A stretch of 64,000 nt of DNA, taken from contig NC_031770.1 of NCBI RefSeq assembly GCF_001522545.3, positions 32,932,867 through 32,996,866 on the forward strand. The letters are read 5' to 3'. The notes beneath the pieces were generated by a model, which searched no databases, had not been told where the DNA came from, and worked only from the letters and a program-made list of their open reading frames with translations. The position numbers were made by a program, and so were the translations under genes. This stretch comes from Parus major (taxonomy: Eukaryota > Chordata > Aves > Passeriformes > Paridae). Shown here piece after piece: positions 50,774-60,308 of the stretch (positions are counted from its first letter, which is position 1; each line of letters opens with the position of its first letter).

Positions 50774-53216
50774 AAAAATTATACAGAACTCCTAAAGAGT
50801 GCATTTAATAATCTTCATCATAGCAGGAAATTCATAGCTAGACATTTATTCCCTTTAAATATTTAATTCCCACCAATAGGCAACAGTTTTTCAAGACTGC
50901 ATCCTTATGATGGTACTGGATTGTCATGCAATTTTTACCTTAGGTTTCTACACCACCACTTCATGCCTATACTCTGCATGGTGAAGACCAGGACAACCTG
51001 ACGTGGTCTCACACTTTCAATGCAATCTAATTCTGTTTCGTGACTCTGTAACTATATCCCCAATGTCCTGTCAGTCTAGTCCAAGTTAAGCTTCAATCAT
51101 GTGTGGCCTCTTTTCTCAAGTACTTAAAAATTGCCTTGACAGCTTAATGTCTGCCTGCTTAACTCCACCTCACAGTCATTTCTGTTACATCAGCCACTTC
51201 CTCTGCTTTCTTGCAAATATTTAATGGCACTCCAAAATAGCTACATTATTTTCTACAGTAAATATCACCTCAATATAAGCATTTCTAGATCCTTCTACAT
51301 GAACTATTAGAAATAAATATAAATATAGATTTTTAGCAAGTGAATCAAATGCAAAATACATGGTAATTTGGCCAATCTACCAGTGCACACTGCAAATATT
51401 ATTTCTTGCACCATATCTCATAACAATCTCATGGTGCAAAGGGAGACAGGTTGTGAATCTTTTGTGCACTTCAGCTGAGTTGATACATACATAACGTATT
51501 TAACTGAGGGGAGAAGTACCGCAATGGCTAAAGAATTAAATGGAGGATTACATTTTCAAAGAAAAATAAAACTGTGAAAAAAGATTGTTATCTGTTTTAT
51601 TGCATAACGTACCTTTAATTAGGGATATTAGTAAAAACAGACCAGCAATTAGGGGAAAAAAACCCCAGGAACTATCAACACAGACTGACTCTGCACTGAA
51701 TGTAAATGATTTAGAAGATTCAAGGTGCCTGAATGTTTCTAATGAAATCAATTGGAATAATAAAAACCCTGTCAAAATATGTTAAGTTTCTTCAAGAATC
51801 TACTTTAAAAAGAAATGTAAATGTAATGAACAGCCTTCCTTGTAAAATCAATCACTTATTCAAAGAGAAAGTAAAGTTTGCAGCAATTTTATTCAATAAC
51901 ACATTATTTTCTTAACATACAACCAAGAGACGGAAATCTTGATCTCCAAACTGAGCACAGTTCGAGCTTACCTTCAGAAGCAAAACTCTTGCTCCATGAT
52001 ATACAAACAAACACGTTCATTCAAAGGGATGTTTTTTGTGTCCACGAAAACCTGAATGCTGAAGTTGTATGTGTCTAGGCATGATTTTTTTCATTGCTCT
52101 CTTTTCACATATTCCTTGTTTCTTATTTGCAGAACCCTATGCTGTTTGCCTAAGCAGTGATAAGGAGGACAGTTAGTAACTGCACAGTTCATTGTAAATG
52201 AAGCAGTACCACAACTAACAGCTGGCATTTAAGGCTCACTAAAACACTAAACTAAGTTAGCCCTGAAATGAACAGGTGAACACCACTGGGAAATTCAAAA
52301 GAAACCCTGTTCCCTACATATTATCTGGTTTAGAAATCTTTAAGAGTTTTAAAGCCATACAGATTAACTTTGTTGAATAGGATGACCCTCTTCACCACAG
52401 TTTGCTTATATGCTCTGCCTTTATGTTTTAATATTACATTGTATTACCTAGCTACCAAGTATATACAAAGAACAATTAGTCAAATTCATGCTATCATTTG
52501 GATTTTACTCAGAGGAATTCCATATTTGTTCTGTGGGTTGATCGGCTTTATCTTCTTGGTTAAGAGCTTTGCTAAAAATAAGAGTGAGAAATAGCGAGAA
52601 ATTATTCAGGAAAAAAAAACAACCAAACCCCTAAAGCATTACAATTATCTGTTTCAGCTCAGATAAAAGGCTGAAAAAACCACCAGTGTCCCATGATTCA
52701 GTGAATCCAGGTCTGCCTTGTTCTGGTCCCTTCCTCTGTTATCTACTAATCCTTTCTGAGTTTATCCAAGATTAAGGACTTTTTGTTAAAATTTCCTTGA
52801 TTGTGATTCTGCCCTCCCTTTACCCTGCACTGATGCTGCTCCTTCTATCATATTTCCTTGAGCATTTTAGCTTCACTGTGAAATATGGACATTAAAACTG
52901 AAATAAAATAGAAAAAAACCTCTAAGGGCTATGTTGAACTGCTACAATAATTAACCGTGAATATTGTATTGTATGTATTTTCTGCCAGTCGGCTGTTATC
53001 TTGCATAAAAATGTGTGTTTGAACATTGAAAATAACCTAAATAACTTTAAAGTAATGCAGATCACCCATGTGTTAGTCTTAGGAAAGTAACATCTGGAGG
53101 ATTGGACTCTGAATGTGAGCTCCTCACTGGATGAAGATTTTAGAAGCTCTGACAGCAGCTACATCTTATAACTTCCATCACGCAACTGTTTTTGCTTTTC
53201 TGTGGCTATCCATTAC
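50774..53216. other. Intron-like sequence with plus-strand open frames
   Basis: Holds dispersed repeat copy 1. Overlapping plus-strand frames at 51585-52078 and a hydrophobic 74-codon frame at 52370-52594 are discussed as findings. A minus-strand segment near 50930-51050 is open for 39 codons but does not match neighbouring phases. Confidence 0.4.
52702..52842 (+). repeat. Unclassified dispersed repeat, copy 1
   Basis: Shares an ordered series of blocks with 54009-54125: ATCCAGGTCTGCC, CCAATCCTTCCTGAG or its variant, AAG(C/A)..TTAGGA, TTTCCT(C/T)(A/G)A and a C/T-rich end. Similarity is partial, as expected for an old element. I cannot assign a family. Confidence 0.5.
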
Positions 53217-53283
53217 CCAGGCTTTCTTCTCAGAAGAACCATGCAAAAATAGAGGAGGAATTCTTGTTGTAGAGTTGGTGACT
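53217..53283 (-). CDS. Possible internal exon
   Basis: Sixty-seven bases, acceptor ACACACAG, donor GTAATG. One leading base completes Ile with AT of 53360-53532, then 22 codons reading VTNSTTRIPPLFLHGSSEKK and two more, ending in phase 0. The intron to the upstream exon would be 76 bp. Confidence 0.3.
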
Positions 53284-53359
53284 CTGTGTGTTAGAGACTC
53301 TCATTGTAGAGCTCACTGAATTTGGGTGAGGTGGGTGAATCCTGATTAATCCAAACTAC

Positions 53360-53532
53360 ATTGGTCTGAAAGCAATTTCTTTGGTGCAAATACGGATTAA
53401 TTTGTTTTTTCTCAGGTGAGGGTTCTGGCACACACAGATGCACTGAAATTTATTCTGCAGTATGCATTTTAAAGCAATTCTCTCATAGCTGATTCTTCTC
53501 ATAATTATCAGTGCTCTGCAAGTCTCTTCCCA
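53360..53532 (-). CDS. Possible internal exon, basic and cysteine-rich
   Basis: An excellent acceptor (T-rich, ending AATTATGCAG) opens a 57-codon frame starting WEETCRALIIMRRISYERIA and containing several Cys and Lys/Arg residues. A moderate donor (CCAAT/GTAGTT) lies just before a TAG. Length and acceptor make it one of the better candidates in the 5' half. Confidence 0.4.
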
Positions 53533-54008
53533 CTGCATAATTTAAAGAAAATCTCAATGAATACTTTAAGCGATGCAAGAGAGGGAGGCCTTCCAAACAC
53601 TGAGATACGGCATATCTGGTTTTATAGATAAATATCTTTATGAGACAGCTGAGATGCCCAGATTCTAAACTAGCTGCATATTTTATTTAAAAAAAAAAGA
53701 AAGTAAATATTACTTTTATATTCAGTTTTGTTTCCACATCAGTAAAAAAAAAAAACACAAAATAGGGAAATAAAGAATCTCCTTTTGGAGAGCATATTCT
53801 AAGGAAAAATATTATTTAGAATCATTTGATGCACACTTTTCAGTGCGCCTTTAAATCCCTAAAAATTACTGTCGCCATTTTATATCTGGAGAAATTGGCA
53901 GGGAAGTTAGCCTGTACATGATTTATCTTTTCACACTGCTAGATTTCCTAGTTCAGGGGTTCTCATCCTTTTGATAGCCAAGGCTCAGCTCAAAATATTG
54001 ACAGGTGC

Positions 54009-54125
54009 ATCCAGGTCTGCCAAGTCTTTGGGCCCTGCTCTGAAATTTACCAATCCTTCCTGAGCCTATCTAAGCCTTAGGATTTCTGTCCCAATTTCCT
54101 CAACTATGCTTCTGACCTCCTCCTG
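54009..54125 (+). repeat. Unclassified dispersed repeat, copy 2, cut by an LTR
   Basis: Second copy of the repeat at 52702. It stops at the LTR insertion point, and the C/T-rich sequence after the LTR (from 55575) looks like its continuation. Confidence 0.45.
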
Positions 54126-55574
54126 TGTGATGGTTTGACATTGATTGATATTTGGGGAAAGAAGTAAGAAACCACCCACGGAAGTGATTTCGTTGAGAGA
54201 AGCTGCTAGGAACTTCCTCTGTGCCTGGGACAGGCCAATAGCTGGCTAGTTCTTAGAGCTGACATTTTGCACCATTTAGAAATTAGGCCCAGCTCTGTGA
54301 ATTCCACCTTTTAAAAGCCTCAAGTGTGGGAACTTTTTTCTCTTTGTTTCTGGCCTCAAAAGGTAACGGAAGCTCTGGTGGGGCCAGCCCTGCTCCCTGC
54401 AGGGCCTATGCGGCCTAAGGGAGGCTGGGCCAAACCCCAGCGGCTCCCAGGCAGAGGACAGGACGCCAGGGGCCCTGGCCCCAGGCTGGGCCGGGCCATG
54501 GCTGCTGACATCTGGCCGACACCAAACCCCTCCCCCAGCACCCACCAGCTCCAAGCCAAGCCCCGCCTCCCAAGCAGCTGCCGGAGGGGGGGTGCCCAGC
54601 GCAGCCTGAAATCCAACACCATAACTGCTGTGGCCACTGGGCGAGATTTGACCATTTCACTACACAGATGAGACCCGCAGACCTCGATCCTCTCTCCATG
54701 GAGAGGAGTGACAACACATAGGAAAACAACATGAGAACACCAAGGTCAATAAAGAAAGAGTCAAGCCTCAGACTGAAGGAAAATGAGGAGATGCCTAATG
54801 GGGCTGAAATATTCTTTTGATAGGGCCATGGAGATGGATGATGATATACTGAAATATCTCCTTTAATTCATGAGAGAGTATGGGGAAATGAAGTATTCAA
54901 ACTGTATATCTGAGCAGAGGCATCCATTGATGAAGCGAAGCAGATGCTGGAGTAGCAGTGATCCCATGAGAAGCTTGAACAGAGAGAGAGAGAGATGAGA
55001 GTTGATGAAGACTCTTTGCCCCCAGGGAGAGAAGAAAACCCCTGTTCCCAGAGATGATCACAGAGACAGATGGAGAGAACCTTTGCCTTTGAACAACTCA
55101 TCTTTAAAATAATACCCCATGAGTTCATCGTGCATGGACACACCTTTAGGAAAGCTGTGAAAATGGGAGAAATGTCACAATGGCAGAATTTTTGTCCAGA
55201 AGGTTGCTATTCGTGGAAAAGAGAAGCCACAAGAAAACTGTTTCTTGCAGAAAATTCTCCATGGCACGACAAGAGAAAACTCCTCTCCCTACAAGAACTG
55301 ATGGAAGACTATTATACAATAGTTGTATAATAGTCGGTACTGCTTTACCATCCCAAGTTTTGTCTCTACATGGGAAAGGAAAGAGTCAGGTAGGGGGAGG
55401 AAAGGTGTTCTGGAGGTTTTATTCTGATATTTCTTATTCCTGTAGTCCTGTTAATAAAATTTCTTTATTCCTTTTAAGTTTTAGGCCTGTTTTGCCCTTC
55501 TCCTAATCCATATCTCACAAGCAAGAAATGAATAAGTGCCCTGGTGAGTTTAGTCAGCGCTAAAACCCACCACA
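54126..55574 (+). mobile_element. Solo LTR, 1449 bp, 5-bp duplication
   Basis: TGTGATGG at the start, CCACCACA at the end, perfect TCCTG at 54121-54125 and 55575-55579. GC-rich core about 54370-54620, AATAAA near 55452. It interrupts a dispersed repeat related to sequence at 52.7 kb. Confidence 0.9.
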
Positions 55575-58267
55575 TCCTGCCACTTCCTTCTCTTCCTCTA
55601 TACTCTCAGCTTTAGCCACATTGGTCCTGAAACAAGAATAACGAACCCACTGATCTGCATCTGATTGTGTCCAGGGTATTTTGATACCTCTTCTTGGGAG
55701 CAGGGGAAAAATGCAGAGCTCTGACAACAGTCCTGCACAAAGCTTGCACAAACTCCTTGCTTTGAATGTCTTAGAGAAAGGGTCTAGTAAGCAGAAACCA
55801 CTTTCCTAAATCACATCATCTTTTGTGGGCTTTCATGTTTATCCAAGGACAGTAAATGTGCTGTGAAAGGTAGGCAGTAGGTTTTCCAGCAGAATATCTC
55901 CTATATGTTAAAATAATAGGTTCACTGGGGAAAAAACCCACATTACCACTATCTAAAGACACTCGAATCTGATGAATTTATCCCACATTAAAATAGTGTT
56001 GTAAGAATATGAGCATCTAATGGACTTCTAATTGAGTTCAGCTTACAGTATAATAATTTGCCTCTAAGAAGGATGCACATTTATATACAAAGACTTTAAG
56101 AATCTAACAGTAAAACCCTACAGAGAAAGAGACGCTTCCATTTGCTGCTTGCATATTATAAAATGCATTTAATGAAGTACCTGACTTTGTCATGCAAATG
56201 GAAAATTTAATCAGTGCAGCTGTAGAAATCTATGTAAATTTTAAAAACTAAGTTGTGCAATTCAGACAAAATCAATAGGTTCCAGAATAGATGTTTCCAA
56301 GCTATTATGTAATAGGTAATAATATTAAATAATTGAATAAAACTAATAATATTAAAACTTCAAACTGCTTAACAGCTACTTTCATGAGGTACCACATATA
56401 TGACTGTACACTGAGCTTACAAAACAGACCTTCTGTGTTTTCTACTTGAAAGCATAAAAAACACCATATATTGTACATAACTCTGTATGATTGATATAAT
56501 CTAATCCACTACTATAATACTCCAAAAGATGAAAAGGCAGTAGCAACTATGTCAACCTTTCCACCTACCAGCCTGTTTCAGATGAGTGCTATCTATCTTT
56601 TCAAGGTATCAGGAAACTAAATGAAAGGGAACATGGAACAAGTATCTGATGGGTGACTTATCTGGCTTTAAGGCTTTATACTTGCTGGGGAAAAGCAAGC
56701 TAGCATATGCTTAGCTTCAGGCCTCCAGGGAAACATTAAGATGGACTGAATGGGATCATTTCACTGCCAGAGAGGATGGAGCTACTGGTAAGAGTTAGTG
56801 GACTCACCAGAGAAGAGTGCAACAGTAAAAGGGGAGATTTTGTGGCAACAGTGGGAGACTGCTTTATTCAGAAGTCAGAGTTGGGCTCACTGAGCCATTC
56901 ATTTTAGGAAGGGAGCACAGGCACTCCAGTGACAGGGCTTCAACTTTTATGCAACTTTTATGAGAATAGTATTTCTAAAAACATTTCAGTAATTATCTGT
57001 TTAATTTTTACCAAATTCACCCTGAAGTCTCATTCCCTTCAGTTAGCCTAGCTGGAAGCAGTTGAGGATTTCTAAGCAATATTCTGCTAAATACTGAAGT
57101 ATGAATTAAAAAATCTTGCTTTCCACCATCACAAGGTGTAAATCTCACTGGCATTTCTGGGACTTCTAAGAACAGAGAATAGAAGAAGAGTATTTGACAG
57201 ACAGAAGTTACTTCATTATTTTATCTCTGCAATGCACAAAGAACAGAATGAAGTGATAAATGTCACTACAATTTGGATGAACTAGTAAAGAAAAATTATT
57301 TTTGTCACAAAACTGGGTAAGATAGTACTAGATAAATTGATCAAAAGGCTTGCTAGAGCTTTGTATGACATAACACAAAGCACATTCTCTTTAAAACAGT
57401 CATAATTATAATCTATAGTATCTTCTCATTGTCAGTACTGCAGATTCTTTATTTGAAGCTTGAGTATATATTGTAAAAATGAAGGAAAATCAGCCTTCTA
57501 GAAAAAATATACCAAGAATAAACTGTAGTTTATGCGAAACTTCATTATGCAATAAAGTTTCTTTTTTATTCTCAGCCAAACTGCTGAACAATTTTGCACT
57601 GCAACATTCAAGATAGTAAGAAAACCGAAGACTGGAATAAGAGGAGAATAGCAAGAAGCTCTGCTATACTGCAGGACTGCACTGGTCACTTCCTACTCAG
57701 GCTTCATTCTGATAGAAAATTCTAATCCAGCCTTTAGTCAGTCCTGGTGATGGACAGAGGTTTACAAAATAAACTTGGAGATACGAGCTATTTCTTCTGC
57801 TTTGAGAGCTGAAGGACTGATTTATAAGATACTGGTGTTTTTTTCTTTTATTTCCAGATTCTTCAGAATCTACCACTTTTTTTCATGTTTACTCTGTATT
57901 TAAATGCAGTATTGATAACAGATATTTAAAACTTGTAACATATTGGATAAATAATGTCAGTAATCCCTTGTTTCTCAGCTGAATGAACATTTCTACACCT
58001 AAAACATCAGCTTTTTCAAATTGAAACAATCTGCAAATATTCCTCTATGTAGCAACAACATTCACATTAATAAAATGTTAATAAAGTTAATAAAATGTAT
58101 TTTGCTTCCCCAAATGTGGGAGAGGAGAATTACCATAACCAAACATTAAATTAAGTTTAATCATAGCAAACCTTGTTCATCCATTCCTACAGACACCATG
58201 ACAAAACATGGCCGATGAATAAAATATGGAGCATTTTCACATTGTCTAACACAACCTGAGGCAGTAC

Positions 58268-58333
58268 CTAATACTCTGTTCCTTTTGCCTCTGCTTAGTC
58301 CACAATCTGATGGAGTGATATATGGTACCATCT
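58268..58333 (-). CDS. Possible internal exon
   Basis: T-rich acceptor ending ATCTTTTAG, donor GTACTG. The frame (two leading bases, 21 codons, one trailing base) reads MVPYITPSDCGLSRGKRNR. It would follow 58594-58631 (Glu across the junction) and precede 57149-57165. Confidence 0.3.
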
Positions 58334-59133
58334 CTAAAAGATTATGTCTACTTAAAAGAAAGGATCAAATGTTAAAAGAGAGTAGAAGTGACCTTGGGGC
58401 TTGAGGGAACTGCCAAGTTCATAGGGTCTGCTTTCACAAGCAATTACATCATGCATTGTTTTTCATGAGGTGATGACATATCACTTAGAAGTACTGAGTG
58501 CTTTCCACCACTACACTAATCATTATTGGAAAGCTGTTCCCAGCTCTCATGAAGTGTACTCATGACTATTTAATGTCCAGTTTTTTCTAGTACCAAGAAT
58601 GTGCTGTAATTTCAATATCTCATTTTCCTCCCTGAAATCACACTTGGAAGAAATCCTCCTATTTCCTCTAACGTTATCATAGACATTTTAAAGTAGTTAG
58701 TTACATTTTAGTAAGAAAATATTTAGTGTTTTCTTATAATGGGAATGCATTTTCTGTGAACTAAAAGCTCCAGATATTAGTCTAACTCCCACATAAATTA
58801 GAATTTTGTCCATTAATGTTAACTACACTACCACTCTCCTCTGCAGGGCACTCCTTTCCCCAAGCAAATTATACGTGAAAAGAGGATACTGGTCTGTAAG
58901 CTAGAATCAGCATTTGTCTGCTCATTTTTTTTTTCAGTCAGTAAGACACACCAACTTGCAGGCTTTTAAAGATTAACCTATTAGTTACTTTTTTTCAAAA
59001 CCATGTGTTTATACTAGCATAAAGCCACTCTGATTCACTTTCTGCTGCAGTCCTAGTCCTAGATAGCCCTGCCATGATCTAAAGCTGTTATAACTTACGG
59101 TAATATTGCATTGTATTTTACAGGTCATATTCA

Positions 59134-59195
59134 AGTAAAGGCTAAAACATCCCAAATTAGAATAGAGTAAAGGCTAAAACATTCCAAAATGGTAG
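59134..59195 (+). repeat. Tandem duplication, period 32
   Basis: AGTAAAGGCTAAAACAT followed by CCCAAA recurs 32 bases later with small changes (TCCAAA). The repeat covers the proposed acceptor of the exon at 59099-59141. Confidence 0.8.
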
Positions 59196-60218
59196 TTAAA
59201 TATTATTAGTATTATTGTATATATTAATATATATATAAATATTATTGGTAGTTAAAATATTATTAGTGACTTTCAATGGCACTAATTAGTCACATTACTT
59301 TCAAATCCAAAACAATTTTGTTTTCAACTAGTTTTCAACACAAATCAAGTTGCTGCTCTAGACCCAAGGAAGTACTGTGCAAATAGGATTTCTTACGCTA
59401 AGGTAACATTCAAATAACCCTACAATACATGCTGTTTGACTGAAGATACAACTTTTCTGAGTTGACAAGGCAGTGGCACATTTACAATATAAATGTTTTT
59501 GCAAAAATCTAGTGCAGTTTAAAAGAGACACAGCTTATGGGATGTGCTCATCTTATGTTATATAGTCCTGTGATACCATGTGCTGCCCAGTTATAAATAG
59601 AATTTATAGTTCTAGGTTAAATAATATCTAAGAAGCAATAAAACACACCTGAAGCAATTCTTGTATTAAAGGCACAGAGTTTTTTGCTTTATTTTCTCCA
59701 TTAATAATTCCCAGGGAGAAGTGTAAGAAATAGCTACTCTACTTTGTTCCTATTTGGAAAGGTCCCAAAGGCAAAATTCATAATTTTGAAAAGTACATCT
59801 GTTTTGACAATGATTTGCAATACCACAAAGGCACAGGGGAAAAAATCATAGAGCAGAAAATGTCCAGAACGGGCTTCTATCTATACTTTTAAAGTTAGAG
59901 GCATTCCTACCATTTACCTGAGACACTGCAATGGATTTTCCTATTAAGAAGAGCAAGTTTATTTACTAAAAGTTGTTACGTTTTGTATAAATACCTTCCA
60001 TTTTAGTGTCTCAGTTGTGTTTAAACACTGAGAGAATCAAGCAACCAGCAGAAATTTCTGGGCAATTCTGCTTACCAGGGTAGTGAAAACTACATACCCT
60101 CTCATAATCAAATTGACAAAATCTTTCATGCTAATAGCTACCTATATATCTAAGGATTTATTAATGCTTTTCTCTTTGAAGGTACCAGTAACGTTGGCCT
60201 TTAAGATCTTTGTAAAAC

Positions 60219-60308
60219 TTCCAATCTTGAAAGATTTCTTCTAAGTTCGTAAGCACCAGAATATATGTACAAATCCTTCTCTCTCAGATTGTTGTGCAGA
60301 TCAGAAAC
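60219..60308 (-). CDS. Possible upstream exon of the predicted gene
   Basis: After a strong acceptor (TTTGTTTTGACAG) a phase-0 frame runs 35 codons to TAA at 60201. It includes VSDLHNNLREKDLYIYSGAY, clearly protein-like. No consensus donor is present; GAA/GTTTTA at 60218 is the phase-0 option used for the end given here, and a GTGCTT site is another. The absence of a good donor leaves open that this is a relic. Confidence 0.4.

Larger units (their letters stand above)
56808..60141 (-). other. Weaker exon candidates in the 5' half of the gene
   Basis: Further minus-strand segments fit the phase chain but are short: 56808-56858 (SPTVATKSPLLLLHSSL, GTGAGT donor), 57149-57165 (17 nt, superb acceptor), 58594-58631 (EENEILKLQHIL), 58832-58893 (TSILFSRIICLGKG, then Trp at the junction), 59099-59141 (LYLNMTCKIQCNIT, GTAAGT donor), 59918-59940 (23 nt, strong sites both sides) and 60076-60141 (ISMKDFVNLIMRGYVVF, GTAAGC donor). 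Each is weak alone; the number of very small exons is suspicious. A further one could lie at 61535-61589. Confidence 0.25.
1764..60308 (-). other. Span of a predicted multi-exon protein-coding gene
   Basis: A chain of short minus-strand open segments, each bordered by AG on its 5' side and GT on its 3' side, can be joined with compatible codon phase from about 60.3 kb down to a stop codon at 1764-1766. Exons are 17-173 nt and introns range from about 70 bp to over 14 kb. The 3' part (37.9 kb to 1.76 kb) is best supported: GTAAGT or GTGAGT donors, good acceptors, and peptides of normal composition. The 5' part contains many very short exons and is weaker, because short exons are easy to find by chance in AT-rich DNA. 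The true first exon was not found. I do not recognise the product. It looks helical and lysine/leucine-rich with some hydrophobic stretches. Eight of nine LTRs inside the span are in the opposite orientation, which independently fits transcription on the minus strand. Confidence 0.55.

Noticed and set aside
54276..54732. Frames of 92-115 codons
   Set aside because: Core of the LTR at 54126-55574.
55560..55751. 63-codon minus-strand frame next to an LTR
   Set aside because: All three frames are open over the same bases and the region seems to continue the dispersed repeat; no usable phase with the gene.
56400..56460. 21-24 nt exon with GTAAGC donor on the minus strand
   Set aside because: Too short, and its natural acceptor would put a TAG in frame.
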